6,183 nt of DNA from Candidatus Neomicrothrix sp. UBA6944 (lineage in GTDB: Bacteria > Actinomycetota > Acidimicrobiia > Acidimicrobiales > Poriferisodalaceae). Positions 1 through 6,183 of this stretch are shown here, piece after piece; position 1 is the stretch's first letter, and every line of letters begins with the position of its first letter. The stretch lies in the NCBI GenBank assembly GCA_002448715.1, contig DJZU01000119.1, positions 1 through 6,183 on the forward strand. The letters are read 5' to 3'. The notes beneath the pieces are model-generated. The model searched no databases. It worked only from the letters and a program-made list of their open reading frames with translations, and had not been told where the DNA came from. The translations under genes were made by a program, and so were the position numbers.

Positions 1-159
1 GAGTTGCGGGAGGACCGTGTTTTCATATCCGACGACACCGTCAAAGAGAGGCTCACCAGCGGATATCAACGCAACAGCGTTTTGTCGCATTTCTTCTTTG
101 ACTGGACGAGATACCCATCCCGATTTCTTGAGTTCCCCAACATTCTTTGGCTGTGTCAT
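1..159 (-). CDS. Mg-chelatase-like AAA+ ATPase, N-terminal fragment (gene continues beyond the left edge)
   Basis: The minus strand reads 53 codons from ATG at 159-157 to the window edge with no stop. The peptide begins MTQPKNVGELKKSGW and continues with SRPVKEEMRQN, then AGEPLFDGVVGYENTVLPQL. The pattern '(T/V)GELK.SG...RSVKEE.R.N....AGEPLF.G..GYE.TV.PQL' is, from memory, the N-terminus of the actinobacterial magnesium-chelatase-like / sigma-54-interaction-like AAA+ proteins (compare the M. tuberculosis 'possible magnesium chelatase'). The Walker A motif would follow shortly after the visible part and is outside the window. The start is secure: an in-frame TAG lies four codons upstream (171-169) and the next Met is only residue 24. 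Members of this family are cytoplasmic ATPases of uncertain role, often paired with a VWA-domain protein; chlorophyll synthesis is not implied. The gene is divergent from the GH2 gene, with 62 bp between starts. Confidence 0.78.
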   Translation of the reverse strand, partial: MTQPKNVGELKKSGWVSRPVKEEMRQNAVALISAGEPLFDGVVGYENTVLPQL

Positions 160-165
160 GGCCGC

Positions 166-171
166 ACCCTA
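166..171 (-). promoter_or_regulatory. Candidate -10 element (leaderless start) or SD for the AAA+ gene
   Basis: On the minus strand the hexamer TAGGGT fits the actinobacterial TANNNT -10 pattern and ends exactly six bases before the ATG at 159-157, the spacing expected of a leaderless transcript. I see no convincing -35 box. The same bases contain AGGG seven bases before the ATG, so they could instead be a weak Shine-Dalgarno sequence. The sequence alone cannot separate these readings. Confidence 0.25.
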
Positions 172-192
172 ACCGCCAAGTCGCCCTTTAGG

Positions 193-217
193 TCGCTGAG
201 CCCACTACGGTCAGCGA
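193..217. repeat. Inverted repeat just upstream of the GH2 start (possible operator or RNA hairpin)
   Basis: TCGCTGA (193-199) is matched by its perfect reverse complement TCAGCGA (211-217). If G200 bulges out, two further pairs form (CC 201-202 with GG 209-210), leaving a 6-nt loop, CACTAC. The right arm ends four bases before the GTG start at 222 and covers the place where a ribosome binding site should sit. It lies in the short divergent gap, so it could be an operator acting on both genes or an RNA hairpin that limits GH2 translation. Seven-base inverted repeats also arise by chance, so function is only inferred. Confidence 0.45.
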
Positions 218-221
218 GATA

Positions 222-2384
222 GTGAGCAGGCTCGAAGACACAGAACGAAGTATTTCGCTGTCAGGCGCTTGGAAGGCCCTGGCAGGTGAAGACGCTGCAC
301 GTCGCCATATCGGTGATGTAGACCTCGATGACAACGGTTGGGTTGACATTGAGGTACCCGGCCTATGGCGCAGTCACAACATGCTCTCAGCCTCGGAATC
401 AGTGTTGTACCGCCGACATTTCAATCTTGATCCGCTACCTGAAGGCGACAGACGCTGGCTCGCCATAGACGGGCTTTGTTATCAGGGAGATATCTGGCTC
501 AATGGTGCTTATCTAGGAGACACAGAGGGTTATTTCGTTGAGCACAGCTTCGAAATATCCGACGTGACATCTGGCACCAGCGAGCATCTTTTAGCGATTG
601 AGGCCAACTGCTTGAACCCTTCGGACCGAACTGAGAAACGCAACATCACAGGTGTGTTGCAACACTCCGACGCTTTAGATCATGACTTGAACCCGGGAGG
701 TCTTTGGAGAGACGTACGAATTGAGCAAAGCGGTCCGGTCAGAATCGATGATCTCAGGGTGTTGGTGCTTGAGGCCGACAATGACCGAGCAATTATCAAG
801 CTTGGGGCGACCCTAGATAGCGCGGTGACAGCGACCGTTGAAGTCGTGACTGCTGTAAGCCACGGGGAACGAATTGAACATCAGCAGGAACTGGTAGTAG
901 CCCGTGGTCGAAACGAAATCGAATGGCATGTCGCAGTCGAAGAACCTGAGCTGTGGTGGCCTTTCGCTTTGGGAGAACAGCCGCTGTACAACACCGAGGT
1001 AACGGTCGTGGTCGGAGGGACGCTGAGCGATAGAAAATATCGCCGTATAGGGCTTCGGAGTTTCGAACTTCGCAATTGGATTGCTTCAGTCAATGGTGAA
1101 CGTATCTATCTGAAAGGATCCAACTTTGGACCTTGTGGCAGCGATCTCTCACAGGTCTCCGAAGGCGACTATCGGCGTGATCTCGTGCTCGCTAAGAACG
1201 CGAACCTGAATTTGATTCGTGTGCACGGTCACGTTGCTCACCCCTACCTGTACCAGCAGGCCGACGAGCTTGGAATCCTGATCTTTCAAGATTTTCCACT
1301 TCAGTGGGGGTACTCGCGTGCAATTCGAAACCAAGCGACGCGGCAAGCAACTGCGCTGGTGCACCAATTCGGGCATCATCCTTCAATCGTTCTGTGGAAC
1401 GCTCACAATGAGCCATTTCCTTACAGCCGCGAACCCGGACAACCCAAAGACGAAGTGGGCGGCTCCACATTTGGGGCCTTGACATCGATCAATCATCAAG
1501 TGCCGTCCTGGAATCGTTCCATTCTTGACCGCGCAGTCAAACGATCTTTGGAAAAAGCGGATGTGACAAGGCCTTCTATCGCCCACTCCGGTGTTGCTCC
1601 CCACTTTCCTCAGCTCGACGGAACCGACTCCCATCTTTGGTTTGGATGGGAACACGGAGAAATATCGGATCTCAATGTTCTGGCTTCACGGATCCCACGG
1701 TTACTTCGTTTCGTCTCAGAATTCGGTGCTCAAGCTCTACCTATAGATGCGGAGATCGCTGAAGCTTGCGGCGCTAGCAATTTCCCTGACATCAATACTG
1801 AGGTTTTAGCTACCAAATTCGGGGCGCAGCTGCACCTGTTGGAGCAACACACACCTATTAACGCAGCTGGCAGTTGGGATGACTGGGTTCATCAAAGTCA
1901 GCTGCGTCAAGCAGAGGTATTGCGTCACACCATCGAAATGCTCAGAACTTTGAAATACAGGCCTACGGGGGGCTTTTGTCAATTCATGTTTGCTGATGCG
2001 CTCCCGTTCATCAGTTGCTCTGTCCTAGACCACCATCGACGCCCCAAGAAATCTTGGGATGCTCTCACCGCAGCAAATCGTCCGGTGATCGTTGTGGCGG
2101 ATCTGCACAAAAACGCATTAACAGCCAAGCGATATGAGTGCGCGATACACGTGGTTTCAGATCTGAGAACCCATATTGGTTCTGCCGCCTTAACGATTGA
2201 ATGGCAGGCTCCGGGAATGCCAACACAACGTTGGGTCTTCGCTGGGGACTTTGAACCCGACAGTGTGACCAAGGTGGCGGAACCGGTTTTGGTGGCAGAC
2301 AGTCCCGGCACGGCCAGTCTGGCTCTGGAATTGAAGGGACCTGAGGTACACGCAGTCAACCTGTATCGAATAAAGGTTTGCTAA
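222..2384 (+). CDS. Glycoside hydrolase family 2 protein (beta-mannosidase/beta-glucuronidase-like)
   Basis: The 720-residue product hydrolyses a beta-glycoside by the retaining mechanism of clan GH-A; the substrate is not assigned. Domain order is clear: a galactose-binding-like jelly roll (about 10-165, closing with NPGGLWRDV at 157-165), an Ig-like domain (about 166-275, with LWWP at 244-247 and GEQPLY soon after), a TIM barrel (about 285-615, opening with RIYLKGSNFGP from 294), and a C-terminal beta domain (about 625-720). The acid/base is E397 in HPSIVLWNAHNEP and the nucleophile is E500 in VSEFGAQALP. There is no signal peptide, so it should be cytoplasmic and act on imported oligosaccharides. 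GTG 222 is the only usable start: an in-frame TAG lies at 189-191 and no other ATG/GTG/TTG falls between them. The SD is poor. It is somewhat shorter than typical beta-mannosidases (roughly 800-900 residues). The sdh operon follows 69 bp downstream on the same strand; no transporter or other sugar gene is in view. Confidence 0.9.
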   Translation: MSRLEDTERSISLSGAWKALAGEDAARRHIGDVDLDDNGWVDIEVPGLWRSHNMLSASESVLYRRHFNLDPLPEGDRRWLAIDGLCYQGDIWLNGAYLGDTEGYFVEHSFEISDVTSGTSEHLLAIEANCLNPSDRTEKRNITGVLQHSDALDHDLNPGGLWRDVRIEQSGPVRIDDLRVLVLEADNDRAIIKLGATLDSAVTATVEVVTAVSHGERIEHQQELVVARGRNEIEWHVAVEEPELWWPFALGEQPLYNTEVTVVVGGTLSDRKYRRIGLRSFELRNWIASVNGERIYLKGSNFGPCGSDLSQVSEGDYRRDLVLAKNANLNLIRVHGHVAHPYLYQQADELGILIFQDFPLQWGYSRAIRNQATRQATALVHQFGHHPSIVLWNAHNEPFPYSREPGQPKDEVGGSTFGALTSINHQVPSWNRSILDRAVKRSLEKADVTRPSIAHSGVAPHFPQLDGTDSHLWFGWEHGEISDLNVLASRIPRLLRFVSEFGAQALPIDAEIAEACGASNFPDINTEVLATKFGAQLHLLEQHTPINAAGSWDDWVHQSQLRQAEVLRHTIEMLRTLKYRPTGGFCQFMFADALPFISCSVLDHHRRPKKSWDALTAANRPVIVVADLHKNALTAKRYECAIHVVSDLRTHIGSAALTIEWQAPGMPTQRWVFAGDFEPDSVTKVAEPVLVADSPGTASLALELKGPEVHAVNLYRIKVC

Positions 2385-2441
2385 CGAGTTCTGCATTCTT
2401 GCGCTCATGGAGATACGGTTTCTGGAGCACGTTTGTCCCAC

Positions 2442-2448
2442 AGGAGGT
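2442..2448 (+). promoter_or_regulatory. Strong ribosome binding site of sdhC
   Basis: AGGAGGT lies five bases before the ATG at 2454 and is close to a full anti-SD match. It decides the sdhC start in favour of 2454 over an in-frame TTG at 2433, which would add seven residues and has only a GGAG (2424-2427) before it. Confidence 0.85.
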
Positions 2449-2453
2449 TGGCC

Positions 2454-3284
2454 ATGGCGGCCACGGCTACGAACCCCAAAGGTTCGACTCCGATCTTTCG
2501 GCGGAAATGGCAGTTGCCGTTCCCTTTGAACATCTACCAATCATCGGTTGGTCGCAAGTGGGTGATGGCATTAACCGGGATCGGTTTGCTGGGTTTCGTC
2601 ATTGTGCACATGATCGGCAACTTCCATATTTACGAGGGGCCGGTCCAGCTTCACGAATATGCAGAGACTCTGAGGGGTCTCGGAGGCGGCCTATTCCCTA
2701 GAACGTTCTTGTTGTGGGTGTTGAGAATCGGGCTCGCCGGAATGTTCGTTTTGCATATCCACTCCGCTTACTCGTTAAAGGAGCGAAGCCGGAAAGCCAG
2801 TGACAAAGCAGACTTTGTAGGCGGAGAAAAAAAATATGGAAGCAAACGCGATTATGTAGCAGCCAATTACGCCAGTCGGACCATGCGTTGGACGGGACCA
2901 ATTGTTCTGTTGTACCTACTGTTCCATTTGGCTGACTTGACGTGGGGTTGGTGGCTCGGCGACGACTACGTCCTCGGGGATCCGTACCACAACGTTGTCG
3001 CAAGCCTTTCAAGTTTGCCGGTCGCCATCATTTACGTCGTGGCAAATGTGGCACTAGCGATTCATATTTTCCATGGCACATGGAGTCTGTTTCAGAGTTT
3101 GGGGATCAACAATCCCAGATACAACGAGCTTCGCCGAACCCTGGCAAAGCTCGTTGCCGGGATAGTTTTGGTAGGCAATCTCAGCTTTCCGGTGTTAGTC
3201 ACCGCAGGGCTTGTCGACGATGACAACAGAAAATGTGAGGTCGGTGACGTGGCCTGTTTAGAGCACGAAGCGGAGAAACATTAA
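2454..3284 (+). CDS. sdhC: Succinate dehydrogenase cytochrome b membrane anchor, single-subunit di-heme type
   Basis: The 276-residue integral membrane protein anchors SdhA/SdhB and carries electrons from the iron-sulfur clusters to quinone through heme b. Five hydrophobic helices are visible: about 35-57, 84-106, 146-168, 183-211 and 230-254. This is the layout of the b558 (type B) family, in which one polypeptide replaces SdhC plus SdhD. Candidate axial heme ligands, one from each of the first four helices, are H52 (IVHMIGN), H101 or H103 (LHIHSAY), H158 (LLFHLAD) and H204 or H207 (IHIFHGTW); four are expected for two hemes. ATG 2454 is chosen for its strong SD. The stop TAA (3282-3284) shares its last base with the sdhA ATG, so the two should be translationally coupled. 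Family and neighbours suggest menaquinone as partner, which is inference. The C-terminal tail carries C261 and C268. Confidence 0.95.
   Translation: MAATATNPKGSTPIFRRKWQLPFPLNIYQSSVGRKWVMALTGIGLLGFVIVHMIGNFHIYEGPVQLHEYAETLRGLGGGLFPRTFLLWVLRIGLAGMFVLHIHSAYSLKERSRKASDKADFVGGEKKYGSKRDYVAANYASRTMRWTGPIVLLYLLFHLADLTWGWWLGDDYVLGDPYHNVVASLSSLPVAIIYVVANVALAIHIFHGTWSLFQSLGINNPRYNELRRTLAKLVAGIVLVGNLSFPVLVTAGLVDDDNRKCEVGDVACLEHEAEKH
3272..3275 (+). promoter_or_regulatory. Ribosome binding site of sdhA inside the sdhC end
   Basis: GGAG ends eight bases before the ATG at 3284 and lies within the last codons of sdhC. It supports the 3284 start over the later in-frame ATG at M24, although only the nucleotide-binding motif after residue 35 is strictly needed for FAD binding. 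Confidence 0.65.
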
Positions 3285-5203
3285 TGACAGTTCTCGACTC
3301 AAAAATTCCTGAGGGTCCAGTCGCGGACAAGTGGGAAAACCACAAGTTTTCCATGAAACTCGTGAACCCCAATAATAAGCGGCGTTTCGAAATCATCGTT
3401 GTGGGAACCGGGCTTGCCGGCGCGTCGGCAGCTGCTTCGCTCAGCGAACTCGGCTACCGCGTCAAAGTGTTCACCTTCCACGACTCACCGCGACGCGCTC
3501 ATTCCATAGCGGCACAAGGCGGCATCAACGGTGCGAAGAACTACACGAACGACGGGGACTCCGTTCACCGACTCTTCTACGACACTGTCAAAGGCGGCGA
3601 TTACAGAAGCCGCGAAGCAAATGTTCACCGTCTAGCTGAAGTCTCCGTCAACATCATCGACCAGGCGGCAGCTCAAGGGGTTCCGTTCGCTCGCGAGTAT
3701 GGAGGTCTTTTAGACAACCGTTCTTTCGGCGGCGCACAAGTCAGCAGAACTTTCTACGCCCGAGGCCAAACAGGCCAACAACTGCTTCTTGGCGCATACC
3801 AGGCGTTGGCGAAACAAGTTGCGACGGGTGCGGTCGAATTACACACCAGAACCGAATTGCTTGACGTCGTGCTCAAAGACGGCAGAGCTTGCGGCATAGT
3901 TACCCGCGATTTAGTGAGCGGAGAAATCAGTAGTCACTCAGGCCACGCGGTGGTACTAGCAACTGGCGGATACGGAAACGTCTACTACCTCTCTACGAAT
4001 GCGATGGCCTGCAACGTGACGGCGGCCTGGCGAGCTCACCGCAAAGGCGCGTTTTTCGCCAACCCCTGCTACACCCAAATTCATCCAACCTGCATACCGG
4101 CAAGCGACGAATTTCAATCCAAACTCACCTTGATGTCAGAGTCGTTGCGCAACGATGGACGAATTTGGGTACCGGATGCGTTCGACGATGGGCGTTCGCC
4201 GAACGAAATTCCCGATGGGGAACGGGATTACTATTTGGAACGCAAATACCCAGCTTTCGGCAACCTGGTACCTCGCGACGTTGCTTCGAGAAACGCAAAA
4301 ACTGTCGTCGATCAGGGCAAAGGAGTTGGAACCTTGAAAAACGGTGTCTATCTAGACTTCGCTGCCGTTATCGAACGCGACGGTGAGGATGTCGTCCGGG
4401 CCAAATACGGCAATCTCTTCGACATGTACGCAAACATCACTGGGGAGAACCCTTATCAGGTTCCTATGCGCATCTATCCAGCGATTCACTACACCATGGG
4501 AGGTGTCTGGGTTGACTACAACCTGATGACCACCATTCCGGGCTGCTATTCGATCGGCGAAGCCAACTTCTCCGATCACGGCGCCAACCGATTGGGAGCC
4601 TCTGCACTTATGCAAGGCTTGGCAGACGGCTATTTTGTGCTCCCGTACACCATTGGTGATGACCTAGCTGGAAGACTCGGTGAGACCGTTGTCCCCACAG
4701 ACGACCCTGTCTTCGTTGAGGCCGAAGCGGCAGTTCGCGGTCAAGTCGACCAATTCATGTCGATTGGCGGGACTCGTTCAGTCGATTGGTTCCACAGGGA
4801 GCTAGGCAAGATCGTGTGGGACTACATCGGCATGGAGAGAACTCAAGAAGGTCTCGAAAAAGCGCTCAGCGAAATTCCTGCCCTAGAGGAAGAATTCTGG
4901 AAGGACCTCCGCCTACCTGGGTCAACTGCAACGTTGAATTCAAGTCTGGAAAAAGCCGGCCGAGTAGCCGACTTCTTCGAGTTGGCGAAGCTCATGGCTC
5001 GCGACGCGTTAGACCGCGAGGAAAGTTGCGGCGGGCACTTCAGAGCAGAACACCAAACAGAAGAAGGTGAAGCGCAACGAGATGACGACAACTTCGCGCA
5101 TGTTGCCGCATGGGAATGGAGCGGAGCAGATTCGGTTCAAACTCGCCACCAAGAAGAACTCGTGTTCGACAACGTCGCCCTCACCCAAAGGAGCTACAAG
5201 TGA
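3284..5203 (+). CDS. sdhA: Succinate dehydrogenase flavoprotein subunit
   Basis: The 639-residue subunit oxidises succinate to fumarate in the TCA cycle at the cytoplasmic face of the membrane. The Rossmann dinucleotide motif is VVGTGLAGASAA (39-50). H73 in RAHSIAAQGGING matches the histidine that binds FAD covalently. Active-site residues are visible as H267 (QIHPT), R331 (VPRDVASR, the proton-shuttling arginine), H402 (IHYTMGG) and R436 (GANRLGASAL). The segments REYGGLLDNRSFGGAQVSRTF and HRKGAFFANPCYTQIHPTC match the type seen in Actinobacteria and other type B enzymes, as opposed to the E. coli/mitochondrial type. Length is normal and the frame is intact. It overlaps sdhC by one base and sdhB by four. 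The final helical and C-terminal portion (about 480-639) looks complete, with the usual late sequence ending in ALTQRSYK. Confidence 0.97.
   Translation: MTVLDSKIPEGPVADKWENHKFSMKLVNPNNKRRFEIIVVGTGLAGASAAASLSELGYRVKVFTFHDSPRRAHSIAAQGGINGAKNYTNDGDSVHRLFYDTVKGGDYRSREANVHRLAEVSVNIIDQAAAQGVPFAREYGGLLDNRSFGGAQVSRTFYARGQTGQQLLLGAYQALAKQVATGAVELHTRTELLDVVLKDGRACGIVTRDLVSGEISSHSGHAVVLATGGYGNVYYLSTNAMACNVTAAWRAHRKGAFFANPCYTQIHPTCIPASDEFQSKLTLMSESLRNDGRIWVPDAFDDGRSPNEIPDGERDYYLERKYPAFGNLVPRDVASRNAKTVVDQGKGVGTLKNGVYLDFAAVIERDGEDVVRAKYGNLFDMYANITGENPYQVPMRIYPAIHYTMGGVWVDYNLMTTIPGCYSIGEANFSDHGANRLGASALMQGLADGYFVLPYTIGDDLAGRLGETVVPTDDPVFVEAEAAVRGQVDQFMSIGGTRSVDWFHRELGKIVWDYIGMERTQEGLEKALSEIPALEEEFWKDLRLPGSTATLNSSLEKAGRVADFFELAKLMARDALDREESCGGHFRAEHQTEEGEAQRDDDNFAHVAAWEWSGADSVQTRHQEELVFDNVALTQRSYK
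5190..5193 (+). promoter_or_regulatory. Ribosome binding site of sdhB inside the sdhA end
   Basis: GGAG, in the context AAAGGAG, ends six bases before the GTG at 5200. It decides the sdhB start: the frame stays open upstream to an ATG at 5110, but that one would add 30 unrelated residues inside sdhA and has no comparable site. Confidence 0.75.
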
Positions 5204-5973
5204 GCAAAGAGCTCAACCTCACGCTCCAGGTTTGGCGGCAGGACGGCCCAGACGACTCCGGTCATTTCGAAACCTATAAAGCAGAAAAAATTAGCGAAGA
5301 CATGTCGTTTCTCGAAATGTTGGACATCATCAATGAGGATCTCATCGAGAACGGACAAGTACCGATCGAGTTTGATCATGACTGTCGCGAAGGCATCTGC
5401 GGCACTTGCAGTCTGATGATCAACGGCCAAGCCCACGGTCACGCTAAAGCAACTACCACGTGTCAACTCCACATGCGCAAGTTCAACGACGGTGACACCA
5501 TCGTGGTGGAACCCTTCAGAGCGCGCGCTTTTCCTGTGGTACGGGATTTGGTAGTAGATCGCAGTTCCTTTGATCGAATAATCGAAGCGGGCGGATTTAT
5601 CTCGGTGAACACAGGTGCAGCCTCCGACGCGAACTTGACCCCGGTCCCCAAAGAAGCCGCAGACACGTCGTTTGACGCCGCGGCCTGCATCGGATGTGGA
5701 GCCTGCGTTGCCGCCTGTCCAAACTCGGCGGCTCAGCTGTTCACGTCAGCAAAATTGGCTCACTTAAACCTAATTCCACAAGGCCAATCTCAACGTTTCG
5801 AGCGCACCGAGAGCATGGTGGAGACAATGGAGTCGTTTTTCGGGTCGTGCACAAATCACGGTGAATGTCACGAAGCATGTCCGAAAGAAATCAGTCTGGA
5901 TTTCATCGCTTTCATGAACCGCGATTACGTGAAAGCCAAGGTCAAGAACCGGAAACTTGCCGGGCAAAGATAA
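5200..5973 (+). CDS. sdhB: Succinate dehydrogenase iron-sulfur subunit
   Basis: The 257-residue protein wires electrons from the SdhA flavin to the SdhC hemes and quinone. The N-terminal ferredoxin-like domain binds [2Fe-2S] through C62, C67 and C70 (DCREGICGTC) and C88 (TTTCQLHMR). The 18-residue gap before C88 is longer than the 12 of E. coli and typical of type B enzymes. The C-terminal domain has CIGCGACVAACP (C163, C166, C169, C173) and CTNHGECHEACP (C217, C223, C227). By homology [4Fe-4S] uses C163, C166, C169 and C227, and [3Fe-4S] uses C173, C217 and C223. All ligands are present. The start is GTG, whose GTGA overlaps the sdhA stop by four bases, so translation should be coupled and subunit amounts kept in step. 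The next gene converges from the other strand with only six bases between the stop codons. Confidence 0.96.
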   Translation: MSKELNLTLQVWRQDGPDDSGHFETYKAEKISEDMSFLEMLDIINEDLIENGQVPIEFDHDCREGICGTCSLMINGQAHGHAKATTTCQLHMRKFNDGDTIVVEPFRARAFPVVRDLVVDRSSFDRIIEAGGFISVNTGAASDANLTPVPKEAADTSFDAAACIGCGACVAACPNSAAQLFTSAKLAHLNLIPQGQSQRFERTESMVETMESFFGSCTNHGECHEACPKEISLDFIAFMNRDYVKAKVKNRKLAGQR

Positions 5974-5991
5974 CAGCACCTATTTCTGCTG
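5974..5991. repeat. Short inverted repeat at the sdhB/cca convergent junction
   Basis: CAGCA (5974-5978) and TGCTG (5987-5991) form a perfect 5-bp stem with an 8-nt loop. The repeat begins right after the sdhB stop and runs over the stop codon of the opposing gene (5982-5980). No T-run follows on either strand, so it is at best a weak or factor-assisted transcription end, and may be chance. Confidence 0.3.
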
Positions 5992-6183
5992 ATCCGCCCA
6001 CCACACATCGAGTCGCTCTAGCGCCGCTGCTTCACCCAATGTTCCTTCGGAACGTTTGAGTTCTAGTAAGAATTTCATAGCTCGCCCCACATCGGGACCG
6101 GGTTGAATTCCGAGACGAGCGATCACTTGGTCTCCATCGATTTCTGGACGTTCTGCTTTGCGAGCATCCTCACGAGCAAGTTC
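5980..6183 (-). CDS. cca: CCA tRNA nucleotidyltransferase, C-terminal fragment (gene continues beyond the right edge)
   Basis: The minus strand carries 67 codons open from the window edge to TAG at 5982-5980. The peptide includes RPEIDGDQVIARLGIQPGP, then VGRAMKFLLELKRSEGTLG and ends in ERLDVWWADQQK. The pattern 'RP.(L/I)DG..(V/I)...LGI.PGP.VG.A..FLLE.R...G.LG......L..WWA' is the C-terminal signature of class II CCA-adding enzymes (poly(A) polymerase/PcnA family), which add or repair the 3' CCA of tRNA in the cytoplasm. The catalytic nucleotidyltransferase head lies outside the window, so activity cannot be judged here. A specialised poly(A) polymerase of the same family is the main alternative. 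The gene is convergent with sdhB. Confidence 0.88.
   Translation of the reverse strand, partial: ELAREDARKAERPEIDGDQVIARLGIQPGPDVGRAMKFLLELKRSEGTLGEAAALERLDVWWADQQK

Noticed and set aside
4..222. Plus-strand 72-codon open frame (TTG start) at the left edge
   Set aside because: It lies antisense to the recognisable N-terminus of the AAA+ protein, has a low-complexity Arg/Ser/Phe-rich product with no family resemblance, and has no RBS.
1979..2359. Minus-strand 126-codon open frame antisense to the GH2 gene, and similar antisense frames across GH2, sdhA and sdhB
   Set aside because: All are shadows of well-supported coding frames; their products show no recognisable domains and they lack RBSs.
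2414..2419. TACGGT as a -10 box for sdhC (the same hexamer also lies at 206-211 before the GH2 gene)
   Set aside because: It fits TANNNT and its position would be sensible, but there is no matching -35 element at 16-18 bp in either place, and such hexamers are frequent by chance.
2433..2453. Alternative TTG start of sdhC adding seven residues
   Set aside because: The AGGAGGT site at 2442-2448 is better and correctly spaced for ATG 2454; the TTG has only a GGAG before it and would place the strong SD inside the gene.
5110..5199. 30-codon N-terminal extension of SdhB from ATG 5110
   Set aside because: It sits entirely within sdhA, its residues do not resemble SdhB N-termini, and GTG 5200 has a GGAG at good spacing plus the typical 4-nt overlap.
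2454..5973. Missing sdhD as a sign of a broken succinate dehydrogenase operon
   Set aside because: The anchor has five helices and enough histidines for two hemes, which is the normal single-subunit type; no second anchor gene is expected.
1..6183. Defence system, mobile element, CRISPR array or other novel multi-gene system
   Set aside because: Every gene is assigned to a housekeeping or metabolic family; no direct repeat arrays, transposase, integrase, att-like repeats or unexplained long regions were seen.

Overview
The window looks like ordinary chromosome from an actinomycete-type bacterium of moderate GC content, most likely from the Acidimicrobiia. That placement is an inference. It rests on the sdhC-sdhA-sdhB order with a single five-helix membrane anchor, the very actinobacterial-looking SdhA, and the N-terminus of a Mg-chelatase-like AAA+ protein of a kind common in Actinobacteria. 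There are no mobile elements, CRISPR arrays, RNA genes or phage genes, and no gene-free stretch longer than about 70 bases.

Layout, left to right. Bases 1-159 (minus strand) are the first 53 codons of a Mg-chelatase/AAA+-like gene that runs off the left edge. A 62-bp divergent gap follows; it carries an inverted repeat directly upstream of the next start. Bases 222-2384 (plus) encode a cytoplasmic family 2 glycoside hydrolase with both catalytic glutamates visible. After a 69-bp gap with a strong Shine-Dalgarno sequence come sdhC (2454-3284), sdhA (3284-5203) and sdhB (5200-5973), joined by 1-nt and 4-nt overlaps. Six bases beyond sdhB, converging on it, lies the last 67 codons of a CCA tRNA nucleotidyltransferase (minus strand, running off the right edge).

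The three sdh genes encode a complete succinate:quinone oxidoreductase. SdhA carries covalent FAD and oxidises succinate. SdhB holds [2Fe-2S], [4Fe-4S] and [3Fe-4S] clusters. SdhC is a di-heme b type anchor that passes electrons to quinone, probably menaquinone. No sdhD is needed in this type. Subunit sizes (276, 639 and 257 residues) and gene order resemble the mycobacterial Sdh1 type. The glycoside hydrolase may be read through into the sdh operon, but nothing links the two functionally.

I did not find a novel multi-gene system. The points most worth a second look are the unassigned GH2 enzyme and its start-proximal inverted repeat, the 6-bp convergent junction, and the details of the SdhC anchor.
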